A stretch of 64,000 nt of DNA from Ganoderma boninense (taxonomy: Eukaryota; Basidiomycota; Agaricomycetes; Polyporales; Polyporaceae), in the NCBI GenBank assembly GCA_002900995.3, contig CM035307.1, forward strand, positions 3,162,001 to 3,226,000. The letters are read 5' to 3'. Made by a program: the position numbers and the translations under genes. Positions 21,835-34,482 of the stretch are shown here, piece after piece. How positions within the stretch are numbered: the stretch's first letter is position 1; the number at the start of each line of letters is the position of its first letter. The notes under the pieces were generated by a model. It did not search any database and was not told the origin of the DNA. It saw only the letters and a program-made list of their open reading frames with translations.

Positions 21835-23327
21835 TCAGAGCTCCTCGTGCTGTCGTGCACCAGCGTTGGCCTCGCGCTCGCGGTCCTTCGCTGCCTGGGC
21901 CTTCTTCGGATCGCAATGCTCCGGGTGGGGGCTCGCAGGGTCGATCGACGGGTGAGAGACACGCCCGACCTTGAAGTACTTCTTCGAGTCCGCGTAGAAC
22001 TTCTTCCAGTGCTCGACACCCTGCAGGAGCCCGTCGATGGTCAGCCACGAACACGAACCCACCGTGAAGCGGCGCGTCGCGGCAGTGCACGCGCGAGCGA
22101 GGCGGTGGGGGACCCGAACGAAAAAAGAAAGATCAGCTTTCACGCACTCTCATCTCGCTCTCGCTTAGGCCGCGAAGGTCGTGCGTGAGGTGTGTCTGGA
22201 AACATCCGGTGCCGTACGCTCGCGCTGCGTCCTTTCCAGCCCTGGGGGGAGTGAATGAAGGAGGAGGCCTCCGCGTCAGCGCCGGTGCCTACGGATCGAC
22301 ATGGGGCACGGTCCGTGCACGCACATCATATGATAAGACCCGCCAGGGCCGTAGGTTGCCCGGTTGGAGCTGACATCGAACACGTCTCCATCGATCTGAA
22401 TCGGGCCACTCATGGTAAGCTTCGCGGGTACACGCATGGGGGCGATACATCGCAACGCAAGGATGACCTACAGCGATGAACACAGGTTTTTCGGGGTCCG
22501 TGCCGTCGTACTGCGCGAGCAGGCTCTCGGAAAAGAGCCGCTGATTTGTCTGCGTGGCCGGGTCCATGAACGACAGGAAGCCACAAGTCAGTATCCGGAC
22601 ACACACACGCACACAGTGCGAAGCCACACGAGCCACGCCACACGCCCCCTCCCATTCGCCCATTCGCCCGCGTATACTCGTTCGGGGGCGATACAAGAGA
22701 AGAAGAGAAGGGGGGCAGCGGGATGTGCTCAGAAGAGACAGACAGCAACGGCACGCACAGGGATGAACTGTCGCAGGTTAGGCAGCTCCTGCTCCCACAG
22801 GAAGCTGCCGGTGAAGAACTTGCCTGCGAGGACAATGAACAGGGTCGCGTAAAGGATGAACTTGAGGATCCCCAGGCAGCCGACTTCTACCTCCTCCGTC
22901 GGGTCGGGTTCCTCGGGGCCCACCTCCTCGCCTCTTGCGAGCTTCTCCTCACGCTCCTTCTTTCGCTCGAGCCATTGCTGGTGGGCCCCCTCACGCTCGG
23001 CGCGGTACTTGGCATACCTAAGTGCGCCCCCAGCGGACAATGGATAAGCACAAGGCGAAAAATTGCGTTGTGTACAGTCATGCAACTTCAGACTTACGCA
23101 AGGAAGGGTCGATTGGCTTGTTTGGTGGAGACCTGTCTGTCAGGGTCCACAGGATCGGCGACAGTCGGATACTCGTCCTTCAGGGGGAAGTCTGCCCAAG
23201 GGGAGCCTGGAGCAGAGCCGGGGGTTTGTGGACCAAGGGGTTTGCCGTCCGCATCCTTCGGAAACTCTTTGAGCTTCTGGGGGCGCCTGCGCTGAGGTTG
23301 GCCTTCCGGGTTGAGAATCCAAGACAT
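21835..23327 (-). CDS. Membrane-anchored cytochrome b5-like protein, PGRMC/Dap1 family, 305 aa
   Basis: Exons 23327-23098, 23017-22759, 22549-22472, 22395-22325, 22241-22148 and 22020-21835 join in phase; the 22758-22550 intron is long (209 nt). The N-terminal 130 residues are hydrophilic and rich in Pro, Lys and Glu. One transmembrane helix follows (GILKFILYATLFIVLAGKFF). The steroid/heme-binding cytochrome b5-like domain then has FSESLLAQYDGTDPEKPVFI, DGDVFDVSSNRATYGPGGSY and GKDAARAYGTGCF. Dap1/PGRMC proteins bind heme and support cytochrome P450 steps such as sterol demethylation in the ER. The N-terminal extension is longer than in yeast Dap1. The C-terminus (HWKKFYADSKKYFKVGRV) fits the family. 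Confidence 0.88.
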
Positions 23328-24955
23328 GTGGATAACTGAGTCAAAGGCAGCAAGGAAGGTGGGTTAGCAAGCAGAACAAGTGTGTAGAGGTGTGTACGTG
23401 GCCGTGAGAGGGAGAGTCGCACGACTTGGACGAGGTCGATAAGCCAACAGTGTCGCGCACGTCAGGTCCGTCGGTGTGGCATAAGGTCCGAGTCCGAGTC
23501 TCCGGCGTGGCGCCCGTCTGGACACGTAGGCGTACTTATTTCCCACATTTGGAACAGCTACGGGCCTACGGCGACTACAGTGCCTTGCATAATTGCGTGA
23601 ACGCGCCGAAAAATTCCCGCAGGCGCTTATATGTTCGCCTACCAAATCAGGACGCCTGGGAAGCTTCAGAAGCGAGTTGGTGACCTTCATGTGACATGTC
23701 CCCCGGATGGCATGGGTGCCTCCCGAAGCAGCTGAGGCCAAATAATATAGGAGACCCGTTGAGAGCACTGAGCCTCCAGGAAGTAGACAAGGGTGGGGAC
23801 AGGGGAACAGTCGTTAAAACCTGTAGAGGTGCACAGGCGGCGGGGCACGCGTTGGCGTTGCATGTGACCGTGATCCATCCGTATTTGGTAGGCGAGTATA
23901 AGCGCCAGCGGGGGATTTTTCGGCGCGCGTTCACGCAATTATGCAAGGCACTGTAACTTGAAACCTCCTCGGCGCCCGCGGCGGTCGATCCCGCGGCGGA
24001 GGGCAAAGATGCAGCGGACACACCCGCCTCTTACTCTGGTTGGACACCGCGACAGGGGCCCGACGTTCCGTAAACAGTCCGCGCAACCCCATTTAGGCAA
24101 CCATTTTGCCGAGGCGGGTATTCGTCGGGTCCGGAAGGGAGGCCATCTTGAGAAGGCTTTGGTATCAGGCCCCGATGCCCGGCCAAACTCAACGGTCTGC
24201 TCCAGTGGTTCATTCCAGGGCAGCCAAGATAAGAATATCGCCGCATGCCGGTATGCTCAGTGCTTGACCAGCCCGCCCCCTCCGGCTCCCTTCCGCCCTA
24301 GCTCTTCACGTCAAAATGGGTCACTTAGCGGATGCATGTTAGGATCCGCCGGAGTCTAGCCAGTGGCAAGCGTCGGCCATATTTGCGCAGCTCCAACGCG
24401 ACAATCATGTGGCGCATAAAGTTCATCGGACTGACAATCCACTGACATGCGGATGATCCTATCCAGCCTCGCGCTACAGGACAACGAACCATGTATTAGG
24501 ATGCTACTGAAGCACAATGGGACGTCAGATTAGTATCGCGGGTACTAAGGTATGGGTAGATGTACATTGTGTGCCCAAACCGTGCATGAAATTGTCAAAC
24601 AAACGGCGACAATGCGGCGAGATGTGGGTTGATGATGAACAAAAGGATGCAAAAGTACTGAGGACCGAGCCCGGTAGCGAAATGAGCGCAAAATGTAGGT
24701 GACGAGGCATGATTAGTGAACGAGGACCCCGCCCAGTGTAGTACGAAGCCATAAACGAACGTAGCGCGGAGAGGGGGAACGGCGGTATGTGACAACCACG
24801 AGGACTGTAGTACGATGACAGGTGTATGAGCGTGCGTGCATGGGAAGAGCATACGGTTGCAGTTCTGACATGGGGCATAAGATATCAACAGCGAGGGATG
24901 AGATGCATAGCGGTGTGCCAACCAACCGAGACTAGATATGAATCAATCAACCCTG
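23328..24955. other. Intergenic region carrying a MITE
   Basis: This is 1.6 kb between the Dap1-like start and the RGS stop. Apart from the MITE at 23578-23953 I see no gene in it. Confidence 0.5.
23578..23953. mobile_element. Intact MITE, Tc1/mariner type, 376 bp
   Basis: The element has long terminal inverted repeats, about 70 bp each (23578-23647 and 23883-23953), starting CAGTGCCTTGCATAATTGCG and matching with few differences. It is flanked by TA on both sides (23576-23577 and 23954-23955), the target duplication of Tc1/mariner elements, whose ends typically begin CAGT. The 235-bp interior encodes nothing. It must have been moved by a transposase encoded elsewhere. A decayed relative lies near 6.5 kb. 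Confidence 0.9.
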
Positions 24956-27083
24956 TCATCGGTGCTCGTTGGAACCGCGCTCCTGGATCGCTGCTCTTTG
25001 TGATATTGTCACATATGCCCCTCCAACCTCCTCTTCACCACCGGCATCGAGCCCTGGTGGCACCGATGGTGTTGACGCGCTCGTGTTCATCAACGGGAAG
25101 TCCGCAAGAGGGCCATCGTCCTCCTCGACGAGCTTAATCTTCAGCGCGAGGAACTTCTGCGTCTTGATGAACTGTCCAGGTCGTTAGAGAACCCCACCCC
25201 AATCGACACAACTACACTCACCTTTGGAACAGAGTCCGATGCCATCAAGCGGAAGACATGCGTCTGGATGCGCTCGTACAGCCTAATCATCGTCTGCAAC
25301 TGGGTGGCGTTGAAGGCGTTCGCTTGCTCCAGCTCGACGCGGCCCTGGAAGGTCTTCCCGGTCAAACTCTGGATGACGTCTGAGAGGTATCCAGACAGTT
25401 CGTTCCGCAGACCGTGATCGATGTTGAGCTCGCTCTGCGACGACGGCGCCAAGTACGTGTTGTAGATGATGAAGGCCTTCTGGATGAGAGCCTCGTGGTG
25501 CTTCTCCATCGCCACCTGACCAGGTGTCGTCTTGCCCCCACGGGCGGCTGTCGTACCTGCCGCAATCGCACTAGACGTCGTGCTGAAAGACTTCTTGAAG
25601 TCCTGGACGTCGAGGTAGAAAGACAAGTTCTCTTCGCAGAAGTTGCTCCGCAGAAAGTCTCGGAACAGAGCACGCAGCTGCGGCTCTTCCATGATGAACT
25701 TGAGACGGTCGGTGTTGGACTCCTTGTGTGACTTCTTGTCGGGGTCGTAGCTGGCATTCAGCTTCTCCGTCATGGAGATGCGGCGGTGAATCTTCGCATC
25801 GTTCGAAACGGGGCCCTCGGTGGTGGATGCCTCAACACTATGGTCCTCGGACGTCCGCGCTGCGCTGGAGACGTTGGCGGTCGAGTTGTTTGGTGATGCC
25901 CGTGCACCTTCCGGCGTGTCCCACCGAGCGAGTCGGCGACCCTCATCGGTAACACGGTAAATGGCTTTCGCTGTGCAGCGGAACTCTCCATGTTGCTGCA
26001 ATAAATTGTGAGACAAACGCAATGGAAACCACACAGGCATCGACATACCGAGATGGAAGAGTTCGCGCCGCCCGCAGCACCGCGAACCGTGAAGATGATG
26101 GCGGAGTCGTTGTTCTTCCTCTTGTCGGAGACGAGAGTAATGAGACCAAACCGGACAAACTGCGCGCACATCTCGGCCGCCTCCTCCCGACCAATGACGG
26201 AGGTAAAGTCGCATAGCCACTCCAAAGCTGTCACGGCGGCAAAGCAGTACTTGTGGGAGGAGGGGCTCTTGCCCACTGCCTTCTCCGACACATCCATCAA
26301 GGCAACACCCTTAGAGCGTTCATGGTACTTCTGGAAAGCGTCCATGTTCTCCATGAACTCGGGAGCTGCGTTGGGAGAGCGACCGACGAAGCGGCGGAAT
26401 AGGGCGGTGATGGCGGAATGCGAGACGATTATCTCGTCGTCGACCGACCGTCGCTCGAGGTGGAGAAGCTTCATGCAGATGGGCTGGGAGGAAAAGACGC
26501 GGGCGAGGTGATCCCCGTTGATGCCGTTCTTGCTCATGAACCGTTCTAGAACGTGAAGGCCCTTGGGCGTGAGGACGTAAACACCACGTTCCTTGAAAAG
26601 GTTGGAACCGGGGTCTGCTGCGTTCTCGATGAGGCGTGCATCCATGAACTGCTGGCACATCGCCTTGGCCATATCGCGAGTCATGGAGAAGGTCGTCGTG
26701 GTCGTGGTCGTAACTATGCGCGATGGTTCTCGGGGGTCTGGCCCGCGATTTGATTGAGAGAACTTCAGCGATGCGAGGTTCCTTGCCGCGTCATCGCTTA
26801 GAGTACAATGTGATGAGAGTAGGATAGATGGACGATAAGGCGGACACGTACGTGGTGAAGGAGTTAGGAAAACTGCGGAAATATTGCCTATTCGTGGTGA
26901 GCTCCAGGGAGACGATGAGCGTTGCGAACAGGTCCAGGGTGTCCTGGAAGGAATCGGGATAGCGATGAGCCACGGATACACGGGGGTGCGTGGAGTACAC
27001 ACCTTGAGGAAGGGCCTGCCGCGTTTCGTCGTCTTCATCATATGCGACGAAGTGGCCTGGGGTGGTTCCACCTGAGGAGGCAT
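24956..27083 (-). CDS. RGS protein with DEP domains, Sst2/FlbA/Thn1 type, 636 aa
   Basis: Exons 27083-27003, 26943-26852, 26796-26049, 25995-25222 and 25171-24956 join in phase (introns 50-59 nt). A DEP domain lies at roughly residues 30-150 (the region with MCQQFMDARLIE and KERGVYVLTPKG) and a second at about 220-330 (WLCDFTSVIGREEAAEMCAQ). The RGS domain runs from about 430 (LRALFRDFLRSNFCEENLSF) to about 590. This is the architecture of yeast Sst2, Aspergillus FlbA and Schizophyllum Thn1. These speed up GTP hydrolysis by G-alpha subunits and control pheromone signalling or hyphal growth. The C-terminus is Gly/Glu-rich. Confidence 0.92.
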
Positions 27084-29847
27084 GGCGAGATGGATAGGAA
27101 TAGAAAGAGAAAGAGGCAAAGGAAGACGGAGAGGGGCTGCGGGGAGGGGAGGAGGGAGAGAAGACGGATGGCGGGTGGGAGGAGACGGGGGAGAAGATGA
27201 GGACGAACGATGACAAGAGGCGACGCGGGCGCCTGGACGAAACCGTTGGCAACCCACATTTCGACCTAAATTCCCACGTGTCGCTCCGGCCCAGACACGC
27301 GAAACAGGGCCGTTGCCCGAAAAATTCCTTCATTTAGTCTTTCTCGACATGCCCCCGCCCGCCGGCAGCGATCCGGCTCTGCAAATCACCCGTTTTCGTC
27401 CCCGCCCCGCCGCGGCACCCGCCACCTCCCACCTCCGCAGCCCCGGCTCAAGTCTCGCCCGCCCCACCCCGGCTCCCCCCGCGCTCCGCATGCTCGACGC
27501 TGCTCGCCCGCCCGCCGCGCCCGACGCGACTCTCGTTTCCAAGGTGGCCGCCACGCGCGCTCGTTCCAATCACCGCCATCAGGCATGGCTCCATGGCCGC
27601 TGCTTCCCCTTCCACATTTGCGCCACGAGGCGGCCTGCACCTTCCCAAAACACCATTGTTCTGGCCAAGGCGTTCCGTTTCCGTTTCTCGAATCATACAC
27701 CTAATCAGCCTCATCACTGTGCCCAAACGGTGCCTTTGCGCTGCAAACCGATCATATTAGCACCTCCGCCGCCACTGCCGCCCGCCGCAAATCCTCGGCG
27801 TCGAACCCATCCATTTTCGTCGACGGTTGCCTCCGTCCCCGTCGCGGCACCTCCAACTCTTGGACATTCTCTTCGCAGCCGAACTGTAGCGAAGGGTTGA
27901 GTCCTCATCACAGCTCGCCCTGCCCGGGTACCTACAATCGGCGGTTTCGCGACTACCCGACGGCCACTGGTGGGCGTCATCACCGGATTCGGCGACTCTG
28001 ACTCGTTTCCAATGCAGACCCCGAAACAAGAGTCAAAATCAAAATAGGCTCTCGTACGGCGAACATACCTACTCCCGCGCAAAGGAGCCGACCGGTCGCC
28101 GTGTTTCATCTGTCATCCGATGCTGTATCACCTCTGCCACAACTCCTCTCAAGCGGCCTGAGCTGGTGGCGACGACCTCTTTATACGGACTACATCTTCA
28201 GCGTTATTACGTGCGCTTGGTTCGACATTGTCCTCCCACAGGTATACGTTCATGGGTCCCTCTCAACCAGCAGACCGCCGACCTTTATTGATATGATTGT
28301 CCCCCGTTTTCCGCCCTGTCTCCGCCGGGTCCAGGTGCGATTGCCCCAATATCAGACCACGCGGCAACTTTACGACAATGCCGAAGCTGGTCCCTGTCCC
28401 GAGCTTCACGTGGTTGCAGACCGAGGTCTCGCCATCCTCCACGACGCCCCTAGAAGGCCTGGTTTGGCTCTTCACGTCCTGATGCTAGCTCATCATATGT
28501 TTGTACGGAGCTTACGAAGCGCAGCCTAGGATGTGCCTCTCTTCCGCATGCGTCATATCCCCAATGTTTGTTGTTACATCTCGCCAATAAGTATGCAGAT
28601 GTGGGTGTGAGACATCTTCTTGGGGCGCCTCGCAGGTTCCGCGGGGGTAGTCAATAACGTAACTAAATGTATTGGTTCTACCGAACGGCAGACAATGTTT
28701 GCCACGATCATCGTCCGGGGTCCCTGGGCCCTGCAACGTTGTGGTAGTGCTTAGGGGATGGAAGGTTCGCGAACTAGGTGCGAAGGTGCGTAGTCCCATG
28801 CGTTGTGGTCTTACACATTCCTTGAAAAGCAGTAAGCAGCCCCCCAATTAGATAGATCCCGCAGCTCCGTGGTGGCGTCCATCTACCAACCTCCTGCAAT
28901 ATTCCACCCGTCTCGCGAATGTAGGACGCAAACACCTGGCCTTCGAGGCTTATAAGTATGAATGCGTCTTCGGCATCCTTCCGAACCCCTTCCTAGTCGT
29001 GCTGCAGTCCCCAAGCTTCGAACTCGGCTTTGTTATGAACGCCCTGCAACCTGCAGTGGGCCCTTCGACGTCACGCACGTCCACTAGCACGTCCGTTGTA
29101 TCACCCCTTTGACGGGTTCGGGGTACAGGATCCTGTGGTCGCCAGCCGCAGATGAGCTTCGTTATGAATTGCCTACGGCTAAGCTTGGTGCTTGTTCGGT
29201 TGTTGGTTCGTGTCTCCCTTCATGCGCAACTTCCGAAGCACATCGTGTGCTGGGGACAAGGTGCGTGTTTGGCAATGCGAGATAAGGAGTCGCCGATCAT
29301 TACCACCCAAGGAGAAGTGACCTATGCCCCGGAGTATGTAGGCCTGTTGCACGACGACGGTTGACCGAAAAGGACATCCGATGCACGCGCTACAGGGAAA
29401 ATAGATCCAGAAGAACATGAATATGAATTCCGCTCGGGCACGCGGTTCCACCGTGTGTCGACATTTGAGTCGCACAGCAGTCGATGGAAGATGGGACATT
29501 CGGATCTGCGGTCCAGAGTGTGCTACACGCGTTTAGCCGCGCTTCTGTCTAACCATATCCATGTATGGAACGTATACGTTACGATTTATACTTACGCAGT
29601 GAATCGCCACAATAAATACATCCCTCCTACCGAAAGCACTCGAGAAGTGAGAGACGTACCGCGTCGATCAATGTCATTCGGGCCACTCTCCGGGTGTTGA
29701 CTGGGAATTCGTCCGCGCTCCGGCGGAAATTAACAGCGTTGTGTCCCGGCCCGGGCCGACGACACGGTCACTGCGTGTCACATTTGCGATCACGCTTGGA
29801 TCACGCCGACAAGGTTGTTGTTCCGCCACCAGTGCACCGTCGCAAGT
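27084..29847. other. Gene-poor region, 2.8 kb
   Basis: The first 0.8 kb upstream of the RGS gene is strongly pyrimidine-biased on the plus strand and is probably promoter and leader. The rest has only short frames with no motifs or splice partners. I see no gene, repeat or RNA element that I can support. Confidence 0.45.
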
Positions 29848-31288
29848 ATGGCTGGTAACGTTACCGTAGGTTGCCGTGAGCCATTCGCTACCATTGTTAG
29901 TGTCTGACCACGGCCTTATAGGATCCTTCAGCTATACAAGCATTACTTGATCAGCTCAAATCGTCGGATGCTTGGCAAAGGGTTGCCAACTCTTCGAATG
30001 TAGCTAACGCCGCAACCGACGCGCATGCATCCAGTGCGTCGGTACCCAGCAACACAGCCGGCGATTCAGAACCTGGTCTCACAGGAAGTGTGCATGGATA
30101 CCTAGATCATGACATACCCGCCGGTAATAGTGAACCCGCAAAGTTCGGGACCGAAACGTCTTCAAACGTGCCCTCTGTCGCATCTCTCCTTTCACAACTG
30201 CAGTCTTCTCCTGCACTTAGCACGCTGGCATGTCCTAGTCCACACGTTCCGTTCACCGCCATCTCCTCGGGCTCTGTCGCCCCTGCGACCGACCCACCCC
30301 AAACTACCGGTCTCGACGTGACGCAGTCGAGCGGGAACGGCCAAGGCACGCATCTGCGAGCACCCCACACGCCCCCGGAACCTTTGCGGACGTGCACCTT
30401 CCAGCAATCACTGCCCCACCTTGCGCGGCTCTCCGAGGACCCAGGCTTTGTGCAAACGCTGGCAGCTGTGAGTTGGACGATGATCACGGACCGGAGTCTG
30501 ATTCGCTGATCGCTGCTGCTCGGGCGACCCCGCACAATGGCTAGATGAGGTCCGAACAGGCCGACTTGGAGCGCCAGCTATGGCGCGAAAGAGGAGCGAT
30601 CCAGAAGAAGCACGAGGAGAGGGTTCGGGCGGCACGCACCAAGTGAGTGTTGCTGCTGCAATTCTGTCACGCTCGTTACCGTTCCGTGGGGTGGGTACCA
30701 GCAAGGAGGGCGCGCCCGGGACCTAGCCATCTCGCCTACGCCACACCACACGCTCGCCCTTCCTCACCCCAACACCACGAGCTTCGAAATTTGGATGCTC
30801 GCTAACGCAGCGTCCTGCACGGATTGACGCACAGGGCCGGCATTATTGGCGCAGGCCTAACACAATATGAAGCCGAAGTTCGTGTTTGCCTAGACCCTTC
30901 CTCCCATCCCTCTGCCGCTATGATCTCGCAATGCTGATTATGCGACGGCCTGCGTTGTGCCCACAGGCAATGACGGAGTCGTTCCGCGCAGAGCTCGCAA
31001 AATTCGATCGCGAACGAGTGCTGCCTGCGTGGGATGGCCTGGTGACCAAACAGCAGGCGGCGCTAGAGGCGCTCGGCGTACCCGCGATGTTCCCCACGAC
31101 GCTGGACACGGACCGCCAGGTACGGGCGCCCCTACGCCTCGAGTCCCGAGTCTTTTTCTCGGACAAAAATTGGTGCTGATACACGCCCGTCCCAGCGTCA
31201 ACAGAAGATCGTGCAGGTGCTTGGTGGAATCGTCGGGAGCGAGAGAAGCCATCCCACACAGACTTCTACAGGCCGTGATGGACAATAG
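29848..31288 (+). CDS. Uncharacterised coiled-coil protein
   Basis: I do not recognise the family. Six exons (29848-29865, 29922-30467, 30545-30642, 30835-30877, 30967-31119, 31196-31288) join in phase to about 316 aa; the fourth acceptor could instead be at 30810, adding eight residues. The first exon codes for only six residues. A short helical start (AIQALLDQLKSSDAWQRVAN) is followed by about 130 Ser/Thr/Pro-rich residues. A charged coiled coil then runs to the end (DLERQLWRERGAIQKKHEER; LAKFDRERVLPAWDGLVTKQ). It has no signal peptide. The layout suggests a structural or complex subunit, but I infer no function. Confidence 0.55.
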
Positions 31289-32349
31289 GTATCAGTGCGG
31301 GTTGGACGCGCTGTGCTGCGCCCTACAAAGACCGCCGGTTCTCTGTGGTTTCGGCGGCGATCCCGTCAGACAGACTTGTAACCGAGCGCAGGCCAAGAGC
31401 GACATTCAACATTGCAAGCTGCAACTATGACACTTGGAGCGGCATCCCGATGTCAGGCGAGTGCCAAATCAGTCGCAATCCTCCCATCACCAAACTGCAT
31501 CCTGGACAGCGGCGTGAAAGGCTATTTTTTGCTTCTGGCTGATTGAGACTTATACTTAAAAGTAAGTAGTGATGGGAGCCCCCAAATGGTTGAGGAATGG
31601 CTGTGGCAAGGCATTTTCCGTGGCTTTCGCGATTCGCGGGAAAGACGGAGATTAGGGGACAGTAAGACAATGAACACCGTGAAGTATTTTGACCATACTC
31701 TCCAAGACGCCGACACAGTTGTGACTAGTACTTTTCAAGACGTGCATATCGTCCTTTGACCGTCGTGCCTCGTCATGATCTGTTCACAGGAAGACTGCGC
31801 AGGCTGTTCGGAGGGCGCGCACTGGTATTCGCAAGGCGTAAGTCCGGTTGCAAGCCGCGTGGAGGTCCAATTATGAATAAGTATCCGGATCAGAGCTTTT
31901 CTGGAGGCTAAAGTTCCCTTAAGTCGAGCCGAGGTATGCCCTGATATAGAAGGCCGCGAAGCAACGAGGCTCCTCGCATCTTCCGCTCCGTCTACTTATC
32001 GACGATAGGCCATGTGCTGGATGACATTGACAGCTCGCCATCCGCCTTTTGAAGAGACCGAGGTGTGCTGAAGGGGGATAGCGTGCGAGGAGGACGCGTG
32101 GAGGGACGGTTAAGGCAGGAGGGATTGACATCAGGGGGAACAATTTAGCGGCAAGGAAGGGGCAGGTGATCGGGCGAGAATTCGCGCCTGCCACAGCGAA
32201 GAGAACCGTGGCGACAGGTCGATGACCACACCTTCGCGTATGCGCCTCGGCGATCGCTCTTTACCCTCTCTCCTCATGCGCGCGTCGCCTGGGCCGTCCT
32301 GCCCTGCCAGCCCCGTCATCCCCCTGCATTGAAGCCGGTCTCTAGAGTT
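31289..32349. other. Intergenic, no gene seen
   Basis: This is 1.06 kb between two plus-strand genes. Only short, biased frames are present. Confidence 0.45.
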
Positions 32350-34482
32350 ATGCCCTACGTCGATCTCGTCTCTGCCGACGATTTTGCGTCGATCTACTAC
32401 ACGACGAATGCATCCTCGCTGAACGTCAGTGGCTTCGATCCCGAGAAGCCGACACTGGTCATGCTCCACTCGCTCTTCCTCGACCACACATGGCTCCATC
32501 CCCAATTCGACGATCACCGCCTCAATGCAAACTTCAACATTATTGCGTTCGACACGCGCACAACAGGCAAGTCCCTCTACCGGCCAACAGGGCGCTATGA
32601 CCTCTGGGTGCAGGCCGCGGACTTGGCCCACTGCTTCCATGTGAGTGCTTCTCCCTTGTTTACTGTGTCCGCTCCAAGTTGAGCGTGGCGTGATCAGCAT
32701 CTCCGTCTTCCCCCGGCGCACATCTTCGCACCCGAGCTGTACTCGTGGCAAGCGATGCGATTCGCAACTCTGTGAGTGTCGATCGGCGGCCGTGCGGTGG
32801 GTCCATATTGACGAACTTCCATGGCAGTTTTCCGGAACTCTGCCTGAGTTTGACGCTGTGTAATGTGACCCCGCAAACAGAGTACGCCTTCGATTGCCCC
32901 TTTATCAGCGCAGATCCTCACACGAAGCTCAGGTTGAAGACAATATTCGACGCCTTCGAGGAGCTGTGTCACCTTTGGTGCTACGCGGAGGATCTAGAGT
33001 CCTTCGAGACCGCAACGAAGGAGCTTGTGAACTGTTATGCGCTCGTGAGTGTCGTTCTGTCTTGGTGCATTGGGCCTGGAGGCTCACGTGTATGTGGTCA
33101 GGATGCACATCCGGATATGGTGGACGAGGTGCGTGTGACAGATGTGGTGTCAGAAGACTGTTCCCGACTTGGCATGCGCCACCACAGCTCATTTCCTTTT
33201 GGACCGTACAATACCCTCCTTTTCGACGAACACATGTCATCACAAACTGCAACCTTGTATTAAACGTCAGTCCAACCCCCCTTCTGTTCCCAATCGGTCG
33301 CTCATGTCTTCTAGCAGAGAACACCGATGACCCCAGACGAACTCGCCAATATCCGATGTCCAGTCTTAATTATACAGGTCAGTACATGCTTGTTAGGTTG
33401 TAGAGGTACGCTCATCGCATGCGCAGTCGGAGCGTAGTCAGTCGCATCCGATGGAGTACGCACACCAGTTGCGACAGGCATTGGTCAATGTACCCGGTGG
33501 TGCGCAACTATTCACAGTCAAGGGTAATGTTCCATACTACATTTCGCTCTTCCCTAACTCACATGCCTGCTTTAGCATCACATGGTTATCTTGCCCTTCT
33601 GTCATCCTCAATCGTCAACCAGGTCCTTAACAAGTTCCTAACGCGGCAGGATCACTCTCGTAGCGACCTTCTACCCCCCGAGATTCCCCATGCGCGACGA
33701 ATGAAGATGGCCCTGGACCAACTGGCCGAATTCAAGGACGATCCAAGCATTTCCGAGCGCGATCCCCTTTCCCCGCTCTCCTTCTGCTGCGCAACAGACG
33801 AGGTCCGCAAGAGCCAAGAGGAACTCTACCAGATCTACCTCGAGGGTCAGAAACAAGCCTTGTCACCACTTGCGCCAGATGGACGCCCTTTGCGCAAGTA
33901 CGTATTATTCCTCATGCCATTGCCGAACCTCGTGTGCCTGTGACCGGCATAAGACCTTAGGGGTCTTCAGGCGACCCCACGCTCCTTTCGGCAAACACGG
34001 AAATATTTAGGATGCTGATTTGCTTGTCCGGTGTGTCCCGGTAGGTACTCGGAGCGCAAGGACGAGCACTGGCTCGACTCGTCCAACGACGGCTTCTCAT
34101 ACTCCAGTACGTCATCTCCTACCCACGACCCTTCCGCCCATTATCGCTTAGCTGATACGGCCCCCGCCCTGCGTACCCGGTGCTGCGTCGTCACCGCTTG
34201 TGTGCGTGCGCAGACATGAAGCAGCTCTCCGAGCGGATGGACCTGCCCAAGGACAAGGACAAGAAGAAGCCGCCACGTCGGCCCGCACCGCCTATCGAGC
34301 AGGACTCGCTCCTGTTCGTGCCCTCGGAACCGGTCACACAGGAGGCCCAGCAAGTCGCGCGCATTCGCCGGGCAACGGTCCTCCCCCAAAGCCCCGCGGA
34401 CAAACACGTCATCAAGGGCTCGATGGCGAAGGTCATCGCGTCCGGGGCAAGCACGAGCCTCCCGCGGCGACTGCTCCGCTAG
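32350..34482 (+). CDS. Alpha/beta-hydrolase-fold protein with Glu at the nucleophile position, 498 aa
   Basis: Exons 32350-32640, 32698-32771, 32828-33044, 33102-33128, 33188-33265, 33318-33377, 33427-33523, 33576-33897, 34045-34106 and 34214-34482 join in phase. The fold is clear: strand and loop PTLVMLHSLFLDHTW, then IIAFDTRTTGKS, the elbow region HIFAPELYSWQAMRFA, CPVLIIQSERS and the His loop VKASHGYLALL. At the elbow, where hydrolases have GxSxG, this protein reads A-P-E-L-Y, placing Glu110 at the nucleophile position. The His is kept. About 200 extra C-terminal residues are charged and Pro-rich (DKDKKKPPRRPAPP). It may be a non-catalytic family member; the substrate is unknown. The middle exons (33102-33265) are the least certain. 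Confidence 0.75.

Noticed and set aside
22590..22620. CA-rich run as a regulatory or recombination repeat
   Set aside because: It is a short imperfect microsatellite within the long second intron of the Dap1-like gene; nothing else supports a role.
27313..27900. Plus-strand frame of 195 codons upstream of the RGS gene
   Set aside because: The strand is strongly pyrimidine-biased and the translation is low-complexity Pro/Ala/Arg; it fits promoter composition better than a gene.
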